A stretch of 36,884 nucleotides of DNA from an uncultured Thermomicrobiales bacterium (GTDB lineage Bacteria; Chloroflexota; Chloroflexia; Thermomicrobiales; UBA6265): assembly GCA_902806405.1 (NCBI GenBank), contig CADCWL010000011.1:80464-117347 (forward strand), read 5' to 3'. Both the position numbers and the translations under genes were made by a program. Under the pieces are notes generated by a model. It was given only the letters and a program-made list of their open reading frames with translations, searched no databases and was not told where the DNA came from. Positions 25,363 to 33,534 of the stretch are shown piece after piece (the stretch's first letter is position 1; the number at the start of each line of letters is the position of its first letter).

Positions 25363-25442
25363 CAACCCCGTTGGCGCGGTTATCGCGCCCTGGCGATTCA
25401 CTTTGCGGCCGTCCCGCGTCTCGAAAAGGAAGCCCTCGCTCC

Positions 25443-26573
25443 ATGAACGCATCGTTCCAGCTCGGCCGTATCTGGGGCATTCCGATCGGGCTTCACTGGA
25501 GCCTGCTCGTCGTCTTTGCGCTCCTGACCTCGTCGTTGTCGGCCCGTTACTCCCCCGAGCAGTACCCGGACCTGTCGCCGGGGGCGTCGCTCCTGTTGGC
25601 GGTGGTGACGAGCGTGCTCTTCTTCGTCTCGATCCTCCTCCACGAGCTCGGTCACACCTGGGTTGCGCTCCGAAACAACATCCCCGTCGAAGGGATCACC
25701 CTCTTCGCTCTGGGCGGCGTGGCCCGCATCGGCGAGCAGGCGAAGACCGCCGGCGCCGAATTCCGGATCGCCGCTGGTGGTCCTGTTGTGAGCCTGGTCC
25801 TGGCCGCGGCGTTCGCCGTGATCTGGTTCTTGGTCCGCGGCGTGACGTTCCTCGCGGCGCCATGCCTGTGGCTCGCGGGGACGAACCTGGCGCTGCTCCT
25901 GTTCAACCTTCTCCCCGGGTACCCATTGGACGGAGGGAGGCTGCTGCGCGCAGCCGTCTGGCACTTCACCGGCAGCGAGCGGAAGGGGCTGCGGGTCGCT
26001 GCGATCGGCGGTCAATTGGTCGCCTTCGGGCTGATGGGCCTTGGCGCGTTCTGGATCCTGTCCGGCGATTTCGTGAGCGGCCTCTGGTTGATCTTTGTCG
26101 GCTGGTTCCTCCAGAACACCGCCGTCGCGGAGCAGGCAGGGAGCACTCTGCAGGCGCAACTGAGCGGGACTACGGTGGCCCAGGCGATGGTGATGGAGAT
26201 CGAGCCAAGGGTGCCGAGCCGCCTCAAGCTCCGCCAGTTGGTCGACGACGTCGCTCTCCCGTCCGGGCAGCGGTACTTCCTCGTCATCGACGGCGACGAG
26301 CCGCGCGGGCTGGTGACCCTCCGTGACCTCGCGAAGGTGCCGCGGGAGCGCTGGGACTGGGCATCCGTCGGGGAGGTGATGGTCCCCTGGGCCCAGCTGC
26401 AACGGGTGGCGCCGGAGACTGAATTACTGACAGCGCTCCGTCTCATGGACGACGCCCGAATCGGGCAACTGCCGGTGGTCCAGAACGACCGGGCCATCGG
26501 CCTCCTCACCCGCGAGGAGATCTTGCATTACCTTCGGCTCCGCGCCGAGGTCGGACTCTCGGGTCGGCCTTAA
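25443..26573 (+). CDS. Site-2 protease family (M50) membrane metalloprotease with CBS domains
   Basis: A 376-residue intramembrane zinc protease of the Rv2625c/SpoIVFB-like group with a CBS pair. It cuts membrane-bound substrates such as anti-sigma factors; the target here is unknown. Seen: about six hydrophobic segments; the zinc motif HELGH at residues 67-71; the conserved VEGITLFALGGVARIGEQ; GGPVVSLVLAA; the third ligand Asp163 in LLPGYPLDGGRLLRA; and, from about residue 240, two CBS repeats (YFLVIDGDEPRGLVTLRDLA and RIGQLPVVQNDRAIGLLTR) that may bind adenine nucleotides. ATG 25443 begins the family N-terminus (FQLGRIWGIPIGLHWS). The ribosome site (AAAAGGAAG) is rather distant, about 13 bases. 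It converges on the helicase gene with 78 bp between. Confidence 0.92.
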   Translation: MNASFQLGRIWGIPIGLHWSLLVVFALLTSSLSARYSPEQYPDLSPGASLLLAVVTSVLFFVSILLHELGHTWVALRNNIPVEGITLFALGGVARIGEQAKTAGAEFRIAAGGPVVSLVLAAAFAVIWFLVRGVTFLAAPCLWLAGTNLALLLFNLLPGYPLDGGRLLRAAVWHFTGSERKGLRVAAIGGQLVAFGLMGLGAFWILSGDFVSGLWLIFVGWFLQNTAVAEQAGSTLQAQLSGTTVAQAMVMEIEPRVPSRLKLRQLVDDVALPSGQRYFLVIDGDEPRGLVTLRDLAKVPRERWDWASVGEVMVPWAQLQRVAPETELLTALRLMDDARIGQLPVVQNDRAIGLLTREEILHYLRLRAEVGLSGRP

Positions 26574-26651
26574 CCGAGGTCCGTCTCCGGCAGCAGGTGC
26601 GGCGCGCGCTAACCGGGCTTCTCACCGCGCGCTGGCCGGTTGCGGAACGAT

Positions 26652-28562
26652 CTAATCGCCCGGTCCGTCCCGCCGCACGCGGAAGCGGGCCGGACCGGTC
26701 CGATCGACTCGCCGGCCACCCCCGCCCTCGCGAGGCCGGGCGCCACCGGGACGGTCAACGCGGGCACCGCCGACGCGCAGATCTCGCGGCGGCTCCCTGT
26801 CCCGCCTCGCGTCGCCACGGCCAATCGGTCCCGTCCCGTTCTGTGCCGGTTCCGCATTGACCGGGCGCCCCTTCATCGTCGCTCGCCGCAGGGCGGTCAG
26901 TACCTGCCCGACCAGATCCTGCGGGATGTCCACGTAGGTCGACGTATCGAGGATGTCGATAGCGCCGATGGCGCGGCCGGGGATGCGCGCCTCGTTGGCG
27001 ATCGCGCCGACCACATCCTGGGGCCGGATGCCCTGATTGCGGCCGACGTTGATCACGATGCGGACCATCCCCGTCTCGCTGCGGCCTCCGCCGGCGCCCC
27101 CGAAGGTGGCAATGTCGTCCTCCTTCTGGTCGACCGTGCCGCCGCGGCCCGTCTCGTCGGCGTACAGCTTGAGGATCGCGGCCGCGACCTCGGTCGCGTC
27201 CCGGTCCTCCGCCAGGTCGGCCACCGTCTGCAAGAACGGGGCGAACGCGCTTTCCTCCTCGAGGATCTCGACCACCTGCTGCTTCAGCGCCTCCCGGCGC
27301 TTGGCGGCAACGTCGGCCGCGGTCGGCAGCCGCTTGGGCTCGATCCGGGCGCGCACGGTGCGCTCGATCTGGCGCAGCCAGCGCGTTTCTCGGGCGGTGA
27401 TCAAGGTGATCGCTTCACCAGCTTTGCCGGCACGGCCGGTTCGCCCGATCCGGTGGACGTAGGCCTCGGCGCTCTCCGGCACGTCGTAATTGAAGACGTG
27501 GCTGACGTCCGGCACATCGAGACCACGGGCCGCGACGTCGGTCGCGATCAGGGTATCCGCCTGACCCGACCGGAAGCGCCGCATGACGCGGTCGCGCTGC
27601 GCCTGGGAGAGGTCGCCGTGCAGCGTCTCGACCGCGTAGCCGCGGGCCATCAGCGCTTCGCCCAACTCCTCGACGCCGATCTTGGTCCGACAGAAGATCA
27701 TCGACAAGGTCGGCGTCTCCGCGTCGAGGATCCGGGTCAGGGCATCGACCTTACGCGAGCGGGGCACCTCGTAGGAGCTCTGCCGGATCTCGGGCACCGT
27801 CATCTCGCGACCGGCGGCGGCGATCCGGGCAGGATTCTTCAGGTAGCGCTGAGCGAGGTCGGCGATGCGGGGCGGTATCGTCGCCGAGAAGAGCGCGGTT
27901 TGTCGCTCCGCCGGAACGTGCTCCAGGACCCACTCGATGTCCTCGACGAACCCCATGTCGAGCATCTCGTCCGCCTCGTCGAGCACGAAGAAGCGGAGAT
28001 CGTCGAGCGACAGCGTGCCTCGGCGCATGTGATCCATCACACGGCCCGGCGTGCCGACGACGATTTGGACACCTCGCTGGAGACCTCGGAACTGCCTCTC
28101 GTACGGCTGTCCGCCGTAGATCGGAAGCGTCTCGACCTCCTTGTGCCGCCCGTACTTGTGGAGCGCCTCGGCCACCTGGATCGCCAACTCCCGCGTCGGG
28201 CAAAGGATCAGCGCCTGCACGCGGCGGAGCTTCGGGTCAATCGTCTCGATGATCGGCAAACCGAAGGCGGCCGTCTTGCCCGACCCCGTCTGTGCCTGTC
28301 CAATTACGTCGCGCCCCGCCAGCAGGAGCGGCACGGTCTGGAGCTGGACAGGCGTCGGCTCCTCGTAGCCCACGTCGCGGATGCTGCGGAGCAGCTCCTC
28401 GCTCAACCCCAGGTCCGCGAACGTTGGAGACGACGCAGCGTCATCGCCCGTGCTGCCGGGACCCGAGTCCGTCGTCGGATCGGGCCGGTCCACGAGAGAC
28501 GTCGCCGGGGTAGAAGAAGCGGAGATCGTCCCACCGTCGGGCTGACCGGTTCGTTCGTTCAT
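26652..28562 (-). CDS. DEAD-box ATP-dependent RNA helicase (DeaD/CsdA type)
   Basis: A 636-residue RNA helicase, probably acting in ribosome assembly or mRNA decay. All core motifs are intact: Q-motif FADLGLSEELLRSIRDVGYE with PTPVQ; I AQTGSGKT; Ia PTRELA; Ib TPGR; II DEAD; III SAT; IV MIFCRTK; V ARGLDVPD; VI HRIGRTGRAG. After the core, residues about 480-545 (VRIVINVGRNQGIRPQDVVG through TSTYVDIPQDL) form the DbpA-type RNA-binding domain. A basic Arg/Gly-rich tail of about 70 residues follows, as in CsdA. The N-terminal 45 residues are Ser/Thr/Pro-rich. ATG 28562 has GAGGA ten bases upstream; the upstream extension to 28655 lacks a site. It is convergent with the protease gene. Confidence 0.93.
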   Translation of the reverse strand: MNERTGQPDGGTISASSTPATSLVDRPDPTTDSGPGSTGDDAASSPTFADLGLSEELLRSIRDVGYEEPTPVQLQTVPLLLAGRDVIGQAQTGSGKTAAFGLPIIETIDPKLRRVQALILCPTRELAIQVAEALHKYGRHKEVETLPIYGGQPYERQFRGLQRGVQIVVGTPGRVMDHMRRGTLSLDDLRFFVLDEADEMLDMGFVEDIEWVLEHVPAERQTALFSATIPPRIADLAQRYLKNPARIAAAGREMTVPEIRQSSYEVPRSRKVDALTRILDAETPTLSMIFCRTKIGVEELGEALMARGYAVETLHGDLSQAQRDRVMRRFRSGQADTLIATDVAARGLDVPDVSHVFNYDVPESAEAYVHRIGRTGRAGKAGEAITLITARETRWLRQIERTVRARIEPKRLPTAADVAAKRREALKQQVVEILEEESAFAPFLQTVADLAEDRDATEVAAAILKLYADETGRGGTVDQKEDDIATFGGAGGGRSETGMVRIVINVGRNQGIRPQDVVGAIANEARIPGRAIGAIDILDTSTYVDIPQDLVGQVLTALRRATMKGRPVNAEPAQNGTGPIGRGDARRDREPPRDLRVGGARVDRPGGARPREGGGGRRVDRTGPARFRVRRDGPGD

Positions 28563-28740
28563 GTGCGGTGTCCTCTTCCGTAGGGTCGAAACCGGCAACA
28601 AAGCAGCCGGCTGGCGCTGAGTCGGGGGCCGCCGCGTCCAGCCCCGAGACGCCACGATGACGCCTGCTCACGGAACCTCGAGGACGACCGGAACGCCGTG
28701 CAGTGGATTCGAGTCTAACACGGTTATGTCGGGTGATTTA

Positions 28741-29427
28741 CTACCCCGACCAGACCGTAGGCCGAAGGTTCACCGGGCTCTGCCCGCACGCCCGGCTGCC
28801 CGTCGGTTCCTCCCTCAGAGCGGCGTGCATCGCCTCGAGGATGACGAACGGCGGGCGCGCCCCAGAGACGATCCGGGAACGATTGACCAGCACGAGCGGG
28901 ACACCGCTGATGCCGAGCCCTCGGGCGGCCTCGGCCTCCGCCAGTATGCCGGCGCGGATCTCCTCGTCGTGGACCGCCCGTCTCGCCGCGGCCGGGTCGA
29001 GGCCTACCGACACGGCGATGTCGATCAGCGTGCCAGGGTCGCCGATATCGCGCCCGTCCTCGAAATACGCGCGGTGGAGGGCATCGAGCAGGTCGTTTCG
29101 CGTCCGGTCGGGGGCCGCTGCGACGAGCGCGTGCGAACGAACGGTATTAATCGCATATCACACCTTCTCCAAGGCGAAACGGAGGCCGACCGACGCGCCC
29201 GCCTGCCGCACCGCCCCGAACATCGGGGCAAGGTTCCGCGCCCCTTTCCGCTCCACCATGTATGCGCCGAAGTCCCGCCCCTCCTCCGGAATCGAGGGGT
29301 CGAGGAGAAAAGGGCGCCAGCGGACCGTAACGGCGGGTCCGTCCCAGGCGGAAAGCGCCAGATCGAGCTGCCGTTTCCCGATCCGGCACCAGGGGCAAAC
29401 GGTGTCGTGGAAGACTTCGATCCGCAT
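28741..29427 (-). pseudogene. FrnE/DsbA-like thiol oxidoreductase interrupted by one in-frame TGA
   Basis: A two-domain DsbA-family protein (FrnE-like), 227 sense codons if read through. Residues 1-89 (29427 to 29161) hold the thioredoxin start with active site CPWC (C11, C14), RWRPFLLDPSIPEEG and GLRFALEKV. TGA at 29158-29160 stops translation. The same frame continues without a shift: YAINTVRSHALVAAA, LHRAYFEDGRDIGDPGTLID, GISGVPLVLVN (cis-proline loop), ending at TAG 28741. The interrupted codon lies where the family often has Arg or another non-cysteine residue, so CGA to TGA mutation or a base error is likely. Selenocysteine is unlikely because both active-site cysteines are intact elsewhere. 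A ribosome site (GGAG) lies about 11 bases before ATG 29427. Confidence 0.8.
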
Positions 29428-29498
29428 CCGAGGAGATTCTCCAGAGGGACGCCAACATGCGGAAGGAAGGGCCTTGGCCGGCCGCTCCCGGACAATCC

Positions 29499-30038
29499 TT
29501 AGCGCAAGGATCGGTCCGCGAGGGCGTCGCCCACCCCGTCGAGCAGGAGAAGGAGCGCCGCCTCGGCCGTCGCCACCACAATCGCCGCCCGATCCCCCGG
29601 AAACCGATGTTCCCGGACCACCGTGCGGCGCGGTCCGGCGATGGCGAGGTACACCAGTCCGACCGGCTTTCGCGCCGTCGCCCCGCCGGGACCGGCGATA
29701 CCGGTCGTGGCGACGGCCACGTCGGCGCCAAAGGCACGACGCGCACCCTCGGCCATCGCCGCTGCGCACGCCCCGCTGACCGCGCCCTCGTTCACCAGGA
29801 CGGCGTCCGGTACGCCGAGCAGGTCTCGCTTTGCCGAGTTGGCGTAGGCGACGACGCTCCCCAGAAAGTAGGCCGAGCTGCCCGCAACGGCCGTGATCCG
29901 GTGCGCGACCTCCCCGCCGCTGCACGACTCGGCGGCGGCGACCGTCAGCCGTTCCTCAGGTGCCAGCAGTTTGCCGAGCCGCCGCTCCGGCGCTTCGGAC
30001 TCGGCGCTCTGCTCCAAGGGGGGCATCGACTCGACCAC
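29499..30038 (-). CDS. CinA C-terminal domain protein (PncC-type nicotinamide-nucleotide amidohydrolase)
   Basis: A stand-alone CinA C-terminal domain, predicted to deamidate nicotinamide mononucleotide to NaMN in pyridine-nucleotide recycling. Seen: TVAAAESCSGGEVAHRITAV (catalytic serine/threonine region), AGSSAYFLGSVVAYANSAKR, VLVNEGAVSGACAAAMAEGA, and ATTGIAGPGGATARKPVGLV. The start is unsure. GTG 30038 has GGAG eight bases upstream and gives 179 residues, near the E. coli PncC length (165). In-frame ATGs at 30026, 30098, 30110 and 30239 also exist. The stretch up to 30239 has coding-like third-position GC, but a start there would overlap the photolyase start. It is on the same strand as the broken FrnE gene, 71 bp upstream of it. 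Confidence 0.85.
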   Translation of the reverse strand: MVESMPPLEQSAESEAPERRLGKLLAPEERLTVAAAESCSGGEVAHRITAVAGSSAYFLGSVVAYANSAKRDLLGVPDAVLVNEGAVSGACAAAMAEGARRAFGADVAVATTGIAGPGGATARKPVGLVYLAIAGPRRTVVREHRFPGDRAAIVVATAEAALLLLLDGVGDALADRSLR

Positions 30039-30228
30039 GACGGGGGCTCCACGTCCAAGGGTGATGTGACCGATGACGAAGTGTACGACGCGGTTCATGG
30101 TCGGCCGCATCGGCGCCGCCAGGGGCAGTCCTTCGTCGCTGGCACCACGTACGGTTCCCTCGACCGGGGTAAAGGCCCGCCCCTTGCGGACCACAAACGG
30201 GAACGACGCGAGGAAGGATCGGTGGTCG

Positions 30229-31740
30229 ATGTCAGACATTGCAGAGCTCATACCCCAAGGCGACCCGGGCTGCGAGATCTTTCGGTCCGGTCCGGTCGGC
30301 ACCGAAGGGCGCTGCGTTCTGCTCTGGGTGCAGCGGGCAAAGCGAGCGGTGGCGAACCCGGCCGCAAATCTCGCGATCGACATCGCCGATCGACTGCGGC
30401 TGCCGGTCGTCGCGGTCTTCTGCCTCGTACCGGGTTACCCGGGAGCGACCCTCCGCTCGTACCACTTCCTGGCCGAAGGGCTGCGCGAGCTTCCCGAGGC
30501 GTTCGCGGCGCGAGGGATCGGCTGGACGCTGTCCGTCGGCGAGCCGCGCGAGGCAATCCCCGCCCTCGCACGGGCGCTGGGTGCGGCGGTGGCGGTGACG
30601 GACCAGGACCCCCTCCGCCTCGGGCGACGGTGGCGGGAGGAGGTGGCGGTGCGCCTCGCCGTGCCGCTGGTCGCGGTCGATACCGACACGGTGGCGCCGC
30701 CGGCCCTCTTCCCGAAACTAGAGCACGCCGCCTTCACGTTCCGGCCCAAGCTCTGGCGCGCCATCGAGCGAGGCGACCTCCTGGCGCCGATCGCCGATCC
30801 CATCGTGGCGGTGCGGCACGGCGACGTTTCCCTCGGCCCCGCCCTCGACCCGATCGCGGCCCTAGATACGTTCCCGCTCGACCGCTTGGTGGGAAGCGCG
30901 CCGACGATTCGGGGTGGCCGCGGAGAGGCCCTGCGGCGGCTGCACGGTTTCGTCGCGGAACGGCTCGCGCTGTACCACACGGACCGGGATCGGCCGGAGC
31001 GCGAGGGGCAGAGCGGCCTCGGGCCGTACCTCCACTTTGGCCAGATTGGCCCGGTGGAGGTCGCGCGTGCGGTGATCGACGCCAAGGAGCTGGGCGATCA
31101 CGGCGCGGAGGCCGCGGGGCCAACCACCCACGAAGCCGACGCCGGGGCACCGCACGCGGGCCCCGACGCCTTCTTGGACGAGCTGATCACCCAGCGCGAG
31201 TTGTCCGTCAACTTTGCGCTCCGCCACCCGGCCTACGATCGCTACGATGCCCTCCCCGACTGGGGCCGGCGCACCCTCGCGGAGCACGCGTCCGATCAGC
31301 GTCCGGCCATCTACGACCGCGAGCGTCTGGAGGCGGGCGAGACGGACGATCGGCTCTGGAATGCCGCGCAGCTTCAGATGGTGCGCGAAGGGACGATGCC
31401 CAACCGACTCCGCATGTACTGGGCGAAGCAGATCCTGCTCTGGACGCCGACTCCCGAGGAGGCGTACGAGACCACGATGGCGTTCAACGACCGCTACTTC
31501 CTCTGCGGTCGGGACCCCGCCGGCTACGCCAATGTAGCCTGGGCGATCGGCGGGCGGCACGACCGCCCCTTCCCCCCCAACAAGCCGGTCCTGGGCCTGG
31601 TGCGTCCGCTCGGCTTGAAGGGGATGCGGCGAAAATTCGACACCGAGGCCTACATCGCTGCCGTAGAGGCGCGGATCGGGCGCCGGGTCGGACCGCGAGG
31701 AGGGCACGCAGCGAGCCAGAGTCTGCTTCCACTGCCCTAG
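30229..31740 (+). CDS. Class II CPD deoxyribodipyrimidine photolyase
   Basis: Light-driven repair of cyclobutane pyrimidine dimers with FAD. It has 503 residues, within the range for class II enzymes (about 450-500). Class II marks are seen: RCVLLWVQRAKRAVANPA near the N-terminus, HAAFTFRPKLW, LGPYLHFGQIGPVEVARAVI, DELITQRELSVNFALRHPAYDRYDAL, and the C-terminal block MYWAKQILLWTPTPEEAY, NDRYFLCGRDPAGYANVAWA, GGRHDRPF and GMRRKFDTEAY. ATG 30229 has AGGAAGGA about ten bases upstream. It is divergent from the CinA-like gene. No light-regulator gene is in the window. Enzyme class is firm; exact damage specificity is inferred from the family. Confidence 0.92.
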   Translation: MSDIAELIPQGDPGCEIFRSGPVGTEGRCVLLWVQRAKRAVANPAANLAIDIADRLRLPVVAVFCLVPGYPGATLRSYHFLAEGLRELPEAFAARGIGWTLSVGEPREAIPALARALGAAVAVTDQDPLRLGRRWREEVAVRLAVPLVAVDTDTVAPPALFPKLEHAAFTFRPKLWRAIERGDLLAPIADPIVAVRHGDVSLGPALDPIAALDTFPLDRLVGSAPTIRGGRGEALRRLHGFVAERLALYHTDRDRPEREGQSGLGPYLHFGQIGPVEVARAVIDAKELGDHGAEAAGPTTHEADAGAPHAGPDAFLDELITQRELSVNFALRHPAYDRYDALPDWGRRTLAEHASDQRPAIYDRERLEAGETDDRLWNAAQLQMVREGTMPNRLRMYWAKQILLWTPTPEEAYETTMAFNDRYFLCGRDPAGYANVAWAIGGRHDRPFPPNKPVLGLVRPLGLKGMRRKFDTEAYIAAVEARIGRRVGPRGGHAASQSLLPLP

Positions 31741-31846
31741 GTCCCCGGCCGCCGACCACCGTCCCCGTTCCAGCGTGCGATCATGTCTCGGGCAGGAGGC
31801 CGAACCGGCAGGGCGTGGTTCGGCGCCCCTTCGAAGGGAGCCGCCG

Positions 31847-33406
31847 ATGGACTTCCCGCGCGCCAGCGGAGTACTGGCCCACCCGACCTCCTTTCCCGGA
31901 CCGCACGGGATCGGTGACCTCGGCGAGAGCGCCTTCCGCTTTGTCGATTGGCTTGCCGAGGCGGGTCAGCGGCTCTGGCAGGTGCTGCCGCTCGGCCCGA
32001 CCGGTTACGGCGACTCGCCCTACGCATCTCCCTCCGCCTTCGCCGGCAACCCCCTCCTCGTCTCCCTGAGTTGGCTCGCCGGCGACGGTCTCTTGACCGA
32101 CGCCGACCTGGGTGCCGGTTTCGATTCGCCGCGGCACGAGGTCGCCTTCGGGCGGGTGATCGCCTTCAAGTTGCCGCTCCTGCGGCGCGCCTTCGACCGG
32201 TTTCGCGCCGGCGCTGGCGCCGGCCAACGGCCCGCCTTCGAGGCGTTCTGCCGGGCCGAGGCGAGTTGGCTCGACGACTACGCCCTCTTTATGGCCGTCA
32301 AAGACGCCCATGGTGGCATCCCGTGGGTCGATTGGCCGGACGAGATCGCGCTTCGCCGCGAGGATGCAGTGCCCGCCTGGCGGGAGCGGCTCAGGGCGGC
32401 GGTCCGCTACCACCAGTTCGTCCAGTTCCAGTTCCGCCGCCAGTGGGGCGAGCTACGCCGTTACGCGAACGGCCGCGGGGTTCGCATCGTCGGCGATCTG
32501 CCGATCTTCGTCGCCCACGACAGCGCCGACGTCTGGTCCCATCGGGATCTCTTCCGGCTCGACGCCTCAGGACGGCCGACCGTCGTCGCCGGCGTGCCGC
32601 CGGACGCGTTCACCGACGACGGTCAGCTCTGGGGAAATCCCCTGTTCGACTGGGAGCGATCGGCGACCACTGGCTTCGGATGGTGGATCGATCGGGTCCG
32701 CACCGCCCTCTCGCTCGTCGACGTGCTCCGCGTCGACCACTTTCGCGGCTTCGCGGCCGCCTGGGTGGTGCCGGCCGACGCGTCGACCGCGGCCGCCGGT
32801 GGCTGGGAGCGGGGGCCGGGAACCGCGGTCTTCGCCGCGCTGAAAGGGGCCCTCGGCGATCTTCCCTTCTTGGTCGAGGATCTCGGTTTGATCACCCCGG
32901 ACGTGCACGCGCTCAGGGAGAGGCTGGGCTTGCCCGGGATGAAGGTGCTCCAGTTTGCCTTCGACGGCGGGCCCGAGAATGCGTACCTCCCCCACAACCA
33001 CGATCGGGCGTGTGTTGTCTACCCGGCGACCCACGACAACCAGACGACCATCGGCTGGTTTCAAACGCGGCCCGATGCCGAGCGGCAGGCGATCCAACGG
33101 TACCTCGGGCGCGACGGAAGCGATATCGCCTGGGATCTAATCCGCTTGGCTCTGGCCTCCGTCGCCGACACGGCGATCCTCCCCCTCCAGGACGTGATGC
33201 GGCTCGGCGACGAGGCCCGGATGAACACGCCGGGCCGCGCCGAGGGGAACTGGAGTTGGCGTTATCTTCCCCATCAACTCCACCCAGGACTGGCGGCCGG
33301 GCTCGGCGAGCTTACCGCGGCATACGGGCGGCGCCCGCTTTCCAACCGGAATGGCGTAGACCCGTTCGACTACACCGTGCCGAACACCACGCATCCGCTG
33401 CGTTGA
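31847..33406 (+). CDS. malQ: 4-alpha-glucanotransferase (amylomaltase, GH77)
   Basis: Transfers segments of alpha-1,4-glucan, releasing glucose, in maltodextrin and glycogen metabolism; cytoplasmic. It has 519 residues, like the compact Thermus type (500). Catalytic residues align with Thermus amylomaltase D293/E340/D395: nucleophile Asp297 in LRVDHFRGF, acid/base Glu344 in LVEDLGLITPDV, and Asp397 in YPATHDNQTTIGW. Also seen: SGVLAHPTSFPGPHGIGDLG at the N-terminus, LPLGPTGYGDSPYASPSAFA, VGDLPIFVAHDSADVW, and GVPPDAFTDDGQLWGNPLFDW. ATG 31847 has AGGGAG upstream. The next gene, a GH57 branching enzyme, follows after 128 bp containing a T5 run (33476-33480) but no convincing terminator stem. 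Confidence 0.96.
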   Translation: MDFPRASGVLAHPTSFPGPHGIGDLGESAFRFVDWLAEAGQRLWQVLPLGPTGYGDSPYASPSAFAGNPLLVSLSWLAGDGLLTDADLGAGFDSPRHEVAFGRVIAFKLPLLRRAFDRFRAGAGAGQRPAFEAFCRAEASWLDDYALFMAVKDAHGGIPWVDWPDEIALRREDAVPAWRERLRAAVRYHQFVQFQFRRQWGELRRYANGRGVRIVGDLPIFVAHDSADVWSHRDLFRLDASGRPTVVAGVPPDAFTDDGQLWGNPLFDWERSATTGFGWWIDRVRTALSLVDVLRVDHFRGFAAAWVVPADASTAAAGGWERGPGTAVFAALKGALGDLPFLVEDLGLITPDVHALRERLGLPGMKVLQFAFDGGPENAYLPHNHDRACVVYPATHDNQTTIGWFQTRPDAERQAIQRYLGRDGSDIAWDLIRLALASVADTAILPLQDVMRLGDEARMNTPGRAEGNWSWRYLPHQLHPGLAAGLGELTAAYGRRPLSNRNGVDPFDYTVPNTTHPLR

Positions 33407-33534
33407 ATCGCATCGTTGCCGGCCGCGCTGGCGGTCGGGTACCAAGTGCGGTTAAATGTCGGCAATGGTCCGCAGTTTTTCGCTGCGCGACGCAGGGTAG
33501 CGGTCAGGGCGGACGACGCCGAAGGGGTTAGCCG

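Noticed and set aside
26611-26641. AACCGG/CCGGTT as a bidirectional terminator between the protease and helicase genes
   Set aside because: Six pairs with a 19-base loop and no T run on either strand.
29158-29160. Selenocysteine at the TGA in the FrnE-like gene
   Set aside because: In known selenoprotein oxidoreductases Sec replaces an active-site Cys. Here both Cys of CPWC are intact and the TGA is about 75 residues later at a non-cysteine position. Not formally excluded.
29457-32069. 870-codon plus-strand open frame across cinA, photolyase and malQ
   Set aside because: Arg/Gly-rich nonsense translation out of phase with the clearly homologous photolyase and malQ frames.
33447-33480. TGCGG...CCGCA stem with GTTTTT after malQ as a terminator
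   Set aside because: Only five pairs with an 18-base loop; the T run is suggestive but the stem is too weak.
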